A stretch of DNA of 41,805 nucleotides from Bacteriovoracaceae bacterium (GTDB lineage: Bacteria > Bdellovibrionota > Bacteriovoracia > Bacteriovoracales > Bacteriovoracaceae). The position numbers and the translations under genes are program-made. The DNA lies in contig CANCFT010000032.1 of NCBI GenBank assembly GCA_947377285.1, positions 1 through 41,805 of the forward strand. Reading direction: 5' to 3'. A model generated the notes under the pieces. It was not told where the DNA came from. It made no database searches and saw only the letters and a list, made by a program, of their open reading frames with translations. Shown piece after piece: positions 15,176 to 23,408 of the stretch. The first letter of the stretch is position 1; each line of letters starts with the position of its first letter.

Positions 15176-16080
15176 TTTTTAAAAATTTTTATTTTTAAAA
15201 CAATTGGACAATGGTCACTGGGGAGATGTGGTCTTTCTATTTTATTAAATGGAAGAGTGATGCGATCTCCATATTCATTTTCATATAGATATATATCAGA
15301 TAAATGATAATCAATAAGAGACTGATACTTTTTTTCAATGAGTATAAAGTCTAGGTGTTGTTGTTTCGTTTCAAGATAATTAGTTGTGAAAGTACCAACA
15401 ATCGCATACTGATCTTTATGTTTGATTTTAATAAAATCAAAAAAAAGCTTTTTATGAAGCGGATGAAATTCTGGCTCTTGATTAAAGTTTGCATTCATAT
15501 CCCCTAAAACTATAAAGGGACATGAAAATTGAGATGTCAGTTCGGAGTGAATTTCACTTATTAACTGAACTTCAAATTCACGTAAGCTATAAGTATTAAT
15601 TTTTTTTTCATCTAATCGTTTACTTTTTAAATGCACACCTAAAAGTGTTAATATGGGCAGGTTATTATCCTTAATTACAATTGCGCTAAGATTCCTAGAG
15701 GCAAAGCCTCCATTTTTCATTTTCCGTTGACCGAAGCTATGGACTTCATACTTAAAACTTTTTTTTATGAGGAAACCCACGTAAATCGAGCGATTTGAGT
15801 TTGTTTCTTCAAGAACTACTGAGTACTTATTCTCTAAAAAATGCATATTTAAATTGTTTAAACTATTTAAAGAAATGACTTCCTGGAGACAAAAGATATC
15901 TGCATCGATTTCGCGAATTATTTTTGACAATTCTAGAACTTTGCTCAAGCTTTTATTTTTATGTAATAATGAAATTGAAAATTGTTGCCACATTAATTCT
16001 GACATTTCAGAGAATTGTTCTCCCTGATACTTTTCGAGACCTATGTAGAGATTCTCTAAATTATATGAACAAATTTTAAT
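15172..16080 (-). CDS. endonuclease/exonuclease/phosphatase family protein
   Basis: The protein carries the EEP motifs in order: KICSYNLENLY (metal-binding Asn), IDADIFCLQEV (catalytic Glu), LGVHLKS, FIVLGDMNANF (Asp/Asn), HLDFILI and LPSDHCPIVL (Asp-His). The fold hydrolyses phosphodiesters in nucleic acids, phosphoinositides or sphingolipids; substrate unknown. No signal peptide is seen. The frame is open back to a TTG at 16134, but that codon lies inside a strong hairpin. The family normally begins right at KIxxxNxxNL, where an ATT at 16080 sits about 3 nt after GAGAAA; no ATG is in frame. ATT initiation is therefore suspected but unproven. The stop is shared as TTAA with the SPASM ORF. 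Confidence 0.8.
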   Translation of the reverse strand: MKICSYNLENLYIGLEKYQGEQFSEMSELMWQQFSISLLHKNKSLSKVLELSKIIREIDADIFCLQEVISLNSLNNLNMHFLENKYSVVLEETNSNRSIYVGFLIKKSFKYEVHSFGQRKMKNGGFASRNLSAIVIKDNNLPILTLLGVHLKSKRLDEKKINTYSLREFEVQLISEIHSELTSQFSCPFIVLGDMNANFNQEPEFHPLHKKLFFDFIKIKHKDQYAIVGTFTTNYLETKQQHLDFILIEKKYQSLIDYHLSDIYLYENEYGDRITLPFNKIERPHLPSDHCPIVLKIKIFKN

Positions 16081-16105
16081 AGTTTTCTCGGCTAAACATA
16101 TAAAG

Positions 16106-16137
16106 GTCTTGATTCTATTTGAATTTAGAATCAAGAC
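16106..16137 (-). terminator. strong hairpin terminator downstream of the DUF4399 gene
   Basis: GTCTTGATTCTA and TAGAATCAAGAC form a perfect 12-bp stem with an 8-nt loop, extendable by two further pairs. On the minus strand it is followed by CTTTATATGTTT. It lies 19 nt after the DUF4399 stop and before the phosphatase-family gene. Confidence 0.6.
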
Positions 16138-16155
16138 TTATTTAAGAAAATTAAA

Positions 16156-16545
16156 TTACTTAACTTCTACATTTATTGTCGTTGAATATTCTTCACCTAA
16201 TGATTTATGTGCACCATCAGCAAATTGCATAGTTAATGTATGTTTTCCTGGTTTTAATGAAACAGAAGCAGTTGTAGAAGCATCTCCAAAATGTTTATGT
16301 GTTTCGTCTTTTGGAACAACCTGTCCTTTTGCAACAGGAGTACCGTCAATAATCAAATGGTGGTGGCCTGTTCCTGCCTTTAGTTCACCCGCTTTAGCAA
16401 CTGTCATGCCGTCAACTGCAAATTCAACTTGAAAAGTTGGAGGTACAACTTCTTTATCGTGAGGTTTTACAAAGTGAACCATTGGGGCTGCCGCAAATGC
16501 ATTAGTTAATGTAAGTAAAAATGCAGTTACAAGAAATAATTTCAT
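16156..16545 (-). CDS. exported DUF4399 protein
   Basis: This 129-aa protein has a signal peptide (MKLFLVTAFLLTLTNAFAAA) and a small beta domain with the signature of DUF4399: VHFVKPHDKEVVPPTFQVEF, GTGHHHLIIDG, a KHFGDASTTASVSLKPGKHT stretch and LTMQFADGAHKS. The histidine cluster GHHHLIID hints at metal binding, but no function is established for the family. AGGAG is well placed before the ATG. It is divergent from the phospholipase D gene and followed by a strong hairpin, so it is probably a single-gene unit. Confidence 0.85.
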   Translation of the reverse strand: MKLFLVTAFLLTLTNAFAAAPMVHFVKPHDKEVVPPTFQVEFAVDGMTVAKAGELKAGTGHHHLIIDGTPVAKGQVVPKDETHKHFGDASTTASVSLKPGKHTLTMQFADGAHKSLGEEYSTTINVEVK

Positions 16546-16749
16546 AAAGTCTCCTAGTATAAAACGTGTAGATTTGTATTTAAATTATCCCTATTTAACG
16601 TTACTTGGGAAGTGAAAATTCAAGATTTTAACTACTTAAACTGCCTAAAAGTTAACACCCTGTAATTTTTGGAGTAATCCAGACTATATGTTCAAAAGAT
16701 AATCTAATATATGAATATTGATTTAAGACAAAATTATGGAGAGCATCTC

Positions 16750-18159
16750 ATGAAGACCATCATATCAGTTTGCGCCTTTTTAGTTTTGAGCATTCAGTTT
16801 TCGACAAATTGTTTTGCTGACAGAGTTAAACTTTTAGAAACAAATCAAGAGGCGCTTCAGGCCAGAGTGGATTTAATTCAAAATGCCAAGAGTGACATTT
16901 TGGTAGAATATTATGAAGTGGCAAATGATTCACTTTCTTTAACTGGTCTTTCGTTATTAAAGCAAGCTGCAGAACGAGGTGTTCGAGTTAAGATTTTGAT
17001 TGATGCTTTACATAATTCACTTACTGATGCACAAATGGCCGCAATCATTTCCAATAATATTGAAATTAAAGTTTATAATCCATTACATACTTTTAACCCT
17101 TTTCATTTAGTTTATCGCAATCATGATAAATTACTTAATGTAGATGGTAATACCGATCAAGCTTATATGATTATAGGTGGAAGAAATGCAGCTAAGAATT
17201 ATTTTGGAAAAGACGAGACTCTAAATTTTCTAGATGCAGATGCACTAGTTAGTGGCGTGAGCGCTAAAGAATCTTATAAATACTTTATGACTTTATGGAA
17301 TTCCAATCCCGAAGTGAAAAAAGTTAACCTTCATGATTATTCAAATTCTAATCTAGAAAGAATTTGTTCTCCTCGTAATAAAACTAATGATTGTGAAGAG
17401 AAAAAAGAAAAAAATCGAATTGAAATAAAACAAGAGTCATTAAAAATATCAAATTATTTAGATCTTTTTAAATCAGGGAATTCTTGGGTTAAAGAAGAAG
17501 CTATTTCAGAATTATTAAAAGATATTGAAGAGAATGTAGACGTGCATTTTGTTTTTAACGATCCATCTCAATCTATGACTTCGGTAGAGAACAAATTGAG
17601 TGCTCAAATAATGAATTCACTTTTAAAAAATACAACTAATAGCTTAACGATTATTACTCCCTATTTGTATCCAACTGAGGCAGAGTTAATCGCCTTAGAT
17701 AATTTAGCTGCGAGAGGGATTAAAATTAAAATTATAACGAATAGCCTTGCAAGTAATGATGTAGTTATTGTCCACGCTGCATTTTTAACAATTAAAAAAA
17801 GACTAAGTGATATGGGGATTGAGCTTTGTTTATTTAAAGGTCCTGAAACACTACATGCCAAAGGTGCGATTATTGATGAAAAAATTATATTTATTGGTTC
17901 ATTTAATTTTGATAGAAAGTCTGCTCAAATTAATCGTGAAATAGGATTAAAAATTGGTTCTGGTAGTAAATCTACTTCAGCTTTTTCAATAGAATTTTCT
18001 GAATTTATTAATGATAAAATTTTAAATAATACTTTTCTTGCAGCAAAAGATAAAATTGAATATTCATTAGAAGAATTAGATTCGACAGTCTCTTTAGAAA
18101 AAAAGAAAGAGTTAAAGAGAGTACAAAAACTTGTAAAGCTTGTTAAAAATTTAATCTAA
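16750..18159 (+). CDS. exported phospholipase D-family protein (two HKD motifs)
   Basis: The chosen start at 16750 follows GGAGAG by 7 nt and gives a signal peptide (MKTIISVCAFLVLSIQFSTN, then CFA). This 469-aa protein has both phospholipase D motifs: NHDKLLNVDG with IIGGRNAAKNYF (H125, K127) and LHAKGAIIDEKIIFIGSFNF (H369, K371). Between them is an insert rich in lysine and glutamate. Such proteins, related to cardiolipin synthases, hydrolyse or transfer phospholipid head groups, here probably in the periplasm or outside. The C-terminus is charged and helical. The last four bases overlap the convergent GNAT gene. Confidence 0.85.
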   Translation: MKTIISVCAFLVLSIQFSTNCFADRVKLLETNQEALQARVDLIQNAKSDILVEYYEVANDSLSLTGLSLLKQAAERGVRVKILIDALHNSLTDAQMAAIISNNIEIKVYNPLHTFNPFHLVYRNHDKLLNVDGNTDQAYMIIGGRNAAKNYFGKDETLNFLDADALVSGVSAKESYKYFMTLWNSNPEVKKVNLHDYSNSNLERICSPRNKTNDCEEKKEKNRIEIKQESLKISNYLDLFKSGNSWVKEEAISELLKDIEENVDVHFVFNDPSQSMTSVENKLSAQIMNSLLKNTTNSLTIITPYLYPTEAELIALDNLAARGIKIKIITNSLASNDVVIVHAAFLTIKKRLSDMGIELCLFKGPETLHAKGAIIDEKIIFIGSFNFDRKSAQINREIGLKIGSGSKSTSAFSIEFSEFINDKILNNTFLAAKDKIEYSLEELDSTVSLEKKKELKRVQKLVKLVKNLI

Positions 18160-18740
18160 TTAAAATTAAACTTCATGACTTTGCGAATTTCATTATCTGG
18201 AACTTGTAATCCGCTTCTATAATTCATTACTTTATTCCTAAGTGGATTGCTCAGGTACTGAAGGTGGATAATTGTCCCAAACATATCTGAAAGCTCTATT
18301 TTAGAAAAATGAAATCCTAGTTTTAATTTTGGAATTAATACAGCATTGTTGGTAGCACAATGCGTACCATAAACTTTTTGAAAGCCTTCTTCAGTAGTAC
18401 GATTAAGTACTACTTTAACCAATTCGCTATAGAGTCCTAAGTTTCTATGTTCGGGAAGAACTGCAGAGCATGCCATATAAAAGGTATCTTCTGACTCTTG
18501 AAACCCGAATGAAAAACCTACAAAATTTCCACTGGGTGAAAAAAGTCCTAAATATAATTGAAATAAATTTCCCATTCTTTCTTTTAATTTTACTATTTTT
18601 ATATTTTCATTCTCGGAGTAATGCTCTTCTGGAAAAAAAGTATGATCATTACCAAAAAGAGAATGGTAATGTTGGCCAAACAATGGAAAGAATTCTTTTG
18701 AGTCCATTTCTTTTATAGTGTAGCCATTTCTTAATTGCAT
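18156..18740 (-). CDS. GNAT-family acetyltransferase
   Basis: Start chosen at the ATG at 18740, preceded by GGAGAT at 7-8 nt; the frame is open to a TTG at 18755. The protein of 194 aa shows a GNAT core: FQLYLGLFSPSGNFVGFSFG (strands), FYMACSAVLPEHRNLGLYSE (acetyl-CoA binding turn, an R/QxxGxG/A variant as RNLGLY), VKVVLNRTTEEGFQKVYGTH and KLGFHFSK. The substrate is unknown. It is convergent with the phospholipase D gene, overlapping by TTAA, and divergent from the transporter gene. Confidence 0.75.
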   Translation of the reverse strand: MQLRNGYTIKEMDSKEFFPLFGQHYHSLFGNDHTFFPEEHYSENENIKIVKLKERMGNLFQLYLGLFSPSGNFVGFSFGFQESEDTFYMACSAVLPEHRNLGLYSELVKVVLNRTTEEGFQKVYGTHCATNNAVLIPKLKLGFHFSKIELSDMFGTIIHLQYLSNPLRNKVMNYRSGLQVPDNEIRKVMKFNFN

Positions 18741-18837
18741 AATAATTATCTCCAAATAGTTTAACTTACTCTAAATTATAATTTTTTAGCTTTCAATGAT
18801 CTTTGTTTGATATTTTTCATAAAAGCTGAGAGAATTA

Positions 18838-18854
18838 ATTATACAAAGTATAAT
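18838..18854. promoter_or_regulatory. inverted repeat with TATAAT directly before the transporter ribosome site
   Basis: ATTATAC and GTATAAT flank AAA, a perfect 7-3-7 palindrome whose right arm contains TATAAT. It ends 4 nt before the AGGAGG of the transporter gene. It could be an operator. If the TATAAT were the -10, the leader would be very short. Confidence 0.3.
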
Positions 18855-18867
18855 CAAGGAGGATTTT

Positions 18868-20526
18868 GTGGCCACAGCTGAAAGAAGGAATATCACCAAA
18901 GAGGAGCGAAGTGTAATTTTTGCTTCATCTTTAGGAACAGTATTTGAATGGTATGATTTTTATTTATATGGATCATTAGCTGCTATTATTTCAAAACAAT
19001 TTTTCGCTGGGGTTAATGATACAACAGCATTTATTTTTGCCTTAATGGCCTTTGCTGCTGGTTTTGCAGTAAGACCATTTGGAGCAGTTTTCTTTGGCCG
19101 TATCGGAGATATGGTTGGACGTAAATATACTTTTTTAGTAACAATTATATTAATGGGGATTTCAACTGCTGTCGTTGGAATGCTTCCAAACTATAATAGT
19201 ATTGGAGTGGCAGCACCTATTGTTTTAGTTTGTATGCGTTTACTTCAAGGTTTGGCCCTTGGTGGAGAATATGGGGGAGCTGCAACTTATGTAGCAGAGC
19301 ATTCTCCGATGGGTAAAAGAGGTCTTTACACAGCTTGGATTCAAACGACGGCTACGCTTGGTCTTTTCTTATCGCTTGTTGTAATTTTAATTTGTAGAAA
19401 ATTAACAGGTCCTGATTTTGAAGTTTGGGGTTGGAGAATTCCATTTCTATTATCATTAGTTTTACTCGCGATCTCTGTTTATATTAGAACTCAATTAAAT
19501 GAATCTCCAATTTTTAAAAAAATGAAGGAAGAAGGGACAACTTCTAAAGCGCCTTTAACTGAAGCTTTTGGAAAATGGAAGAATTTAAAAATTGTTATTT
19601 TTGCACTTTTTGGTGCGACTGCTGGTCAAGCTGTTGTTTGGTATACAGGTCAATTTTATGCCTTATTCTTTATGACAAAAATGTTAATGGTTGAAGACCA
19701 GTCAGCTAACTTGTTAATCGCAGCTTCGCTTGCCATTGGTACACCCTTCTTTTTAGTTTTTGGGTCGTTATCAGATAAAATTGGTAGAAAAAATATTATT
19801 CTTGTAGGTTGTGTCCTTGCTGCATTAACTTATATTCCACTTTTTAAAGCACTAACTCATTATGCAAACCCTGCAATTTTTGAAGCTCAAAAAAATAATC
19901 CAGTTAGAGTTGTTGCAGATCCAGCTCAATGTCATTTTCAATTCGATCCAATTGGTAAATCTAAATTTATTACCTCTTGTGATATTGCAAAATCTACTTT
20001 GGCTAAAAAAGGTATCAGTTACAGTAACGAAGTTGCACCGGCCGGAACTCCAACAATCATCTCAATTGGTAATTTGGGCAAGGTTGATTCATTTGACGGA
20101 ACGACTTTGGATAAAGATGCTTTTAAAGCAAGACAAAAAGATTTCGAAACGAACCTTTTTGGTCAGTTAAAGAATGCTGGTTATCCATCAAAAGCAGATC
20201 CTGAACAAATTAACTACCCAATGGTTATTGGAATCCTGACCATTTTAGTAATTTATGTAACTATGGTATATGGTCCAATCGCCGCTTATTTAGTTGAAAT
20301 GTTTCCAACTCGAATTAGATATACTTCTATGTCTCTTCCATACCATATTGGTAATGGATGGTTCGGTGGTTTCCTTCCAACTGTCGCTTTTGCAATGGTT
20401 GCTATGACCGGAGATATTTATTACGGACTGTGGTACCCAATAGTCATAGCTTTATCTACAGCTATTATTGGGTTTTTTGCACTTCCTGAAACAAAAGATT
20501 GGGATCTCGATCACCACGATAATTAA
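18868..20526 (+). CDS. MFS transporter, metabolite:H+ symporter (MHS) type
   Basis: GTG start behind AGGAGG. This 552-aa protein has twelve predicted membrane segments and MHS hallmarks: GTVFEWYDFYLYGSLAAIIS in segment 1, FFGRIGDMVGRKYTF in loop 2-3, RLLQGLALGGEYGGAATYVA in segment 4, LSDKIGRKN in loop 8-9, and ALPETKDWDL at the end. An insertion of about 120 residues (LTHYANPAIFEAQKNNPVRV to GYPSKADPEQINYP), with cysteines in AQCHFQF and TSCDIAKS, precedes the last membrane segments; I recall the same insert in many proteobacterial MHS homologues, so it is a subfamily trait. Relatives import proline, betaine, citrate or dicarboxylates with protons. Substrate not assignable. A clear terminator follows. 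Confidence 0.9.
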   Translation: MATAERRNITKEERSVIFASSLGTVFEWYDFYLYGSLAAIISKQFFAGVNDTTAFIFALMAFAAGFAVRPFGAVFFGRIGDMVGRKYTFLVTIILMGISTAVVGMLPNYNSIGVAAPIVLVCMRLLQGLALGGEYGGAATYVAEHSPMGKRGLYTAWIQTTATLGLFLSLVVILICRKLTGPDFEVWGWRIPFLLSLVLLAISVYIRTQLNESPIFKKMKEEGTTSKAPLTEAFGKWKNLKIVIFALFGATAGQAVVWYTGQFYALFFMTKMLMVEDQSANLLIAASLAIGTPFFLVFGSLSDKIGRKNIILVGCVLAALTYIPLFKALTHYANPAIFEAQKNNPVRVVADPAQCHFQFDPIGKSKFITSCDIAKSTLAKKGISYSNEVAPAGTPTIISIGNLGKVDSFDGTTLDKDAFKARQKDFETNLFGQLKNAGYPSKADPEQINYPMVIGILTILVIYVTMVYGPIAAYLVEMFPTRIRYTSMSLPYHIGNGWFGGFLPTVAFAMVAMTGDIYYGLWYPIVIALSTAIIGFFALPETKDWDLDHHDN

Positions 20527-20533
20527 AAATTAT

Positions 20534-20568
20534 AAAAAAAGAGGCCACTTTTGTGGCCTCTTTTTTTT
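20534..20568 (+). terminator. rho-independent terminator after the MFS transporter
   Basis: GAGGCCAC and GTGGCCTC form a perfect G-C-rich stem around TTTT, with an A-run before and eight Ts after. It starts within 10 nt of the transporter stop. The flanking A and T runs make it potentially bidirectional. Confidence 0.92.
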
Positions 20569-20619
20569 AATTTTTTTATTTTAATACCGATTAAGAATTA
20601 AATTAAGATTAGGGAATTT

Positions 20620-20850
20620 ATGAAGATTTATCTATTTATATTATCAATATTTTCGTTATCACTCTTTGCAGATGAAACAAGTATAAAGAGCAAAGATTTA
20701 AATAATACACAAGTTGGAAATGGCATTACTACAGATTCAACTCCAAATTTAACGATTGAACAAGCCGAAACAATTAAAAAAGAGTTGAATCAATTAAAAG
20801 AAAACCAAAAAAAAATGGATGAGACCTTAAAAGAATTGGATCAAGAATAG
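20620..20850 (+). CDS. small secreted coiled-coil protein
   Basis: This 76-aa protein has a signal peptide (MKIYLFILSIFSLSLFA) and a C-terminal heptad-rich helix (QAETIKKELNQLKENQKKMD, then ETLKELDQE), likely a short coiled coil. AGGGAA precedes the ATG. Its stop TAG shares its last base with the GTG start of the next gene, so the two are translationally coupled. No family recognised. The pair lies just after the transporter terminator and is probably its own operon. Confidence 0.7.
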   Translation: MKIYLFILSIFSLSLFADETSIKSKDLNNTQVGNGITTDSTPNLTIEQAETIKKELNQLKENQKKMDETLKELDQE

Positions 20851-21509
20851 TGAGAGTTCTAATATTAATTTTTCTTCTATTAAATTCTCAAACTATTTTT
20901 GCGGGAACAAAAGAATATACAGTTGGGACGGGGTCTGAATTTCAGTTTACAGGTGAAAATGGCGAAAATATTAATTTGAATATATACATTACTCAATCAA
21001 GTTTTACTAAACTTGGAGTTGAGTATTTTTTTGCTTCAGGTGGAATTTTGGGCATTAAGGCCTGGCAGCAATTCATAATGGGTATTGGAGATAAGGGCTT
21101 AAGTCTTGAAGAAGGTTATGTGATGTCACCTGAAATGAAGCAACCAGAAATAATGTCTAAAGAATTCAGAGAAAATAATGAAAAAGGTGTCAAAGTAGAA
21201 GATTTTTTCTTTTCAAAAGAATCAGAAATAGAGAAATTTAAAATTGGAATGGAAACAATAGAAGTGCCTGCAGGCCAAATTTTAACGACTCATTATCAGA
21301 AAAAGCGATCTGAGCAAACTGTTGATTTTTGGATTTCAGATAAAGCTGGTGCCATTGGACTTGTTAAATTGGTATCTAAAGGATTAAAAGATCATAATTA
21401 TAAAATAGAACTACTCTCTTTATTGAAAAATGTTAAATCCAAAATAGATCCAATTAAAGCTGTACCTTTAACAGAAAAAGGTAAAATGTTTTTAGGGTCT
21501 AAAAAATAA
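20850..21509 (+). CDS. secreted hypothetical protein, possibly DUF3108-like
   Basis: This 219-aa protein starts at GTG 20850 within TAGTG, directly coupled to the coiled-coil gene. It has a signal peptide (MRVLILIFLLLNSQTIFA) and then a beta-rich domain. The segment IEVPAGQILTTHYQKKRSEQ, followed by VDFWISDKAGAIGLVKLVSK, resembles the end of periplasmic DUF3108/LolA-like domains, in which a modified threshold phrase (VPAG...THY...WxS) recurs. Function unknown; a periplasmic acceptor for lipids or polysaccharide is only a guess. It forms an operon with the preceding small gene. Confidence 0.65.
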   Translation: MRVLILIFLLLNSQTIFAGTKEYTVGTGSEFQFTGENGENINLNIYITQSSFTKLGVEYFFASGGILGIKAWQQFIMGIGDKGLSLEEGYVMSPEMKQPEIMSKEFRENNEKGVKVEDFFFSKESEIEKFKIGMETIEVPAGQILTTHYQKKRSEQTVDFWISDKAGAIGLVKLVSKGLKDHNYKIELLSLLKNVKSKIDPIKAVPLTEKGKMFLGSKK

Positions 21510-21592
21510 TCTAATCATCTGACAGATTTGCTCAAGAAGTTATTTCAATAAAAAATAGCTAAAAATAATTTCAAAAAAACCAATAAATTCAC

Positions 21593-22522
21593 ATGATTTT
21601 TCGAGAACAAGTTCTGAATTATTTATCATCAAAAAATAATTCACAAAAATATTTAATTTTTGTGTTGATGAGTCTTTCTTATTTTTTAAGTTTAAGAGCG
21701 GGACTTTTTTTTTCAATATCCAATCAAGTTTCGGTTATGTGGCCGGCCACTGGACTAGGTATCGGCTACTTATATTTATTTGGACATCGTTTTTGGCCCG
21801 CAATATTTGTAGGCTCTCTAACATTAAATCTTTTAACAAATACAAACTTAATTGCCATTTTAGGTGTGACATCGGCCAATACTACGCAAGCATTATTAGG
21901 TTCATGGATAATTTATGAATTGACCAAAACTAAAAAAGAAAAAAGGATTCATAGATCTACGATCGCTTTACTGGCTGGAATTTTTGTTGGCGCACTTGTA
22001 AGTTCATTAATTGGTGTTACAAGTTTATGTTTGGCAAAAGTTATTTCGTGGAATTTATTTCAAATCAATTGGATGAATTGGCTTTCGGGAGATTATCTCG
22101 GTGGAATCATTACAGTTCCAATGATATTGGTCATTGTAAATGAAGAAATAAAATTTAAATGGAAAAGTTTATTTAAATTAATGGGTTTTTTATTTGTAGC
22201 GACAGGGCTTGTTTGGTTCTTTTTTACAAAAACAGAAGGGGCGCCTTTTTTGTTCTTACTTTTTCCTTTTTTACTTTTGAGTATATCAACACTTGGTCCA
22301 AGAAGTTCAAAAGTAATGATTTTTCTATTTTCATTAGAAATGATTACTGCTGCAAAATTAGGATTAGGGTTTTATAAATATGAAGATGTAAGTTCAAATC
22401 TAGTCAATTTACAATTGATACTTTTTGGGATTTCGCTTGCTAGTTTACTTATATCTGATTTTAAAATTGCTGGTTCGTTGCGATCTTCAAGTGTTGTTTT
22501 ATTTTGGGGATGGCTTGATTGA
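21593..22522 (+). CDS. MASE1 membrane sensor half of a frameshifted chemoreceptor
   Basis: This 309-aa frame is almost entirely membrane-embedded, with about eight segments. The features fit MASE1 sensor domains: LSYFLSLRAGLFFSISNQVS followed by VMWPATGLGIGYLYLFGHRF, WPAIFVGSLTLNLL, and NWLSGDYLGGIITVPMILV. MASE1 normally precedes a signalling output. Here the frame ends at a stop at 22520-22522, and a methyl-accepting domain continues one base out of phase. Removing one G from the GGGG at 22506-22509 gives a continuous FWDGLIENLLLIS join. So this and the following frame are probably one gene, about 550 aa. No obvious ribosome site precedes the ATG at 21593. Confidence 0.75.
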   Translation: MIFREQVLNYLSSKNNSQKYLIFVLMSLSYFLSLRAGLFFSISNQVSVMWPATGLGIGYLYLFGHRFWPAIFVGSLTLNLLTNTNLIAILGVTSANTTQALLGSWIIYELTKTKKEKRIHRSTIALLAGIFVGALVSSLIGVTSLCLAKVISWNLFQINWMNWLSGDYLGGIITVPMILVIVNEEIKFKWKSLFKLMGFLFVATGLVWFFFTKTEGAPFLFLLFPFLLLSISTLGPRSSKVMIFLFSLEMITAAKLGLGFYKYEDVSSNLVNLQLILFGISLASLLISDFKIAGSLRSSSVVLFWGWLD

Positions 22523-23243
22523 AAATCTTTTATTAATTTCAAATAATAATTCAAAATCAGTGAATTTATCTACTGAAAATATTTTAAAATTAGATGATGC
22601 TTTTGAAACAATTGAATTAAGCGAATCAATGATTATAAAACAAGTTGAGTATAATGATGTTCAATTAAAAAATATTTTAATATTTATAAATGAAATTAGA
22701 AATAAAACCAAATTAATTGATGATATTGTATTTCAAACAAAATTATTGTCTTTCAATGCTTCAGTAGAAGCAGCGAGGGCCGGAGAGCATGGGAAAGGTT
22801 TTTCAATTGTAGCCGAAGAGGTTGGAAAGCTTGCAGCAATGAGCGGTAATACGGCTAAAGACATTAATGAAATGTTAACTGGTGGTATTAATAAAATTGA
22901 TAATTTGATTAAAGAAAATTCTAACAAAATTAATAGTCTTATATTAGATAGTTCTAAAAAACTTAAAAATGGACGTACTCTTTCTGAATCATGTGCTATG
23001 CAATTAAAAAATATGTCAGACTTATCGTCTGAGTTGAGTCAAAAAATTGGTGATACACAAGTTGCAATAAAAGAACAAAATATTGCTTTAGTCGAAATTT
23101 CTAAATCAACTTCAGAATTTCAATTATCAATTGAAGAAAACAAATTAAAATGTGAAAATGTTTCTGGTATAGCTCAAGATTTAGGTTTTGAGTCAAAAGT
23201 AGTCCATTCAGTTGTTTTAAATCTTAATAAGCTAGTGAGCTGA
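22425..23243 (+). CDS. methyl-accepting signalling half of the MASE1 chemoreceptor (out of frame)
   Basis: Real coding in this frame probably begins near 22510; the upstream part overlaps the MASE1 frame. The region carries the MCP hairpin tip IDDIVFQTKLLSFNASVEAA, then RAGEHGKGFSIVAEEVGKLA, flanked by long heptad helices. The cytoplasmic bundle is short, which suggests a reduced receptor. It would contact CheA/CheW of the island 5 kb downstream. The ATG at 22425 lacks a ribosome site, so without the MASE1 half it would hardly be made as drawn; translation as a fusion requires a frameshift correction or an error in the sequence. Confidence 0.75.
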   Translation: MGFRLLVYLYLILKLLVRCDLQVLFYFGDGLIENLLLISNNNSKSVNLSTENILKLDDAFETIELSESMIIKQVEYNDVQLKNILIFINEIRNKTKLIDDIVFQTKLLSFNASVEAARAGEHGKGFSIVAEEVGKLAAMSGNTAKDINEMLTGGINKIDNLIKENSNKINSLILDSSKKLKNGRTLSESCAMQLKNMSDLSSELSQKIGDTQVAIKEQNIALVEISKSTSEFQLSIEENKLKCENVSGIAQDLGFESKVVHSVVLNLNKLVS

Positions 23244-23408
23244 AGTAATTAAAATGTAATGATAAGAATTCGTTAAAATTCTTGTGAAAATGGCTGATAA
23301 TACTCATCTTCTAAAATCATGAATTTTTTGCAATTTATTCAACTTGAGAGTAAACTTTTTTAGATTCATTCGAATTTTTTAAAATTTTAAAGAGGAGATC
23401 TAATTAAG

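Noticed and set aside
16109..16432. 107-aa plus-strand ORF
   Set aside because: Antisense to the well-supported DUF4399 gene and running through the terminator hairpin.
19862..20170. 102-aa ORF within the transporter
   Set aside because: Out-of-frame shadow of the conserved MHS loop insert.
19860..20215. Loop insertion in the MHS transporter as a novel domain
   Set aside because: I recall the same LTHYANP...SCDIAKS insert in many MHS homologues, so it is a subfamily feature.
23264..23283. Inverted repeat AAGAATT/AATTCTT after the MCP half
   Set aside because: AT-only stem without a T-run; likely chance in this base composition.
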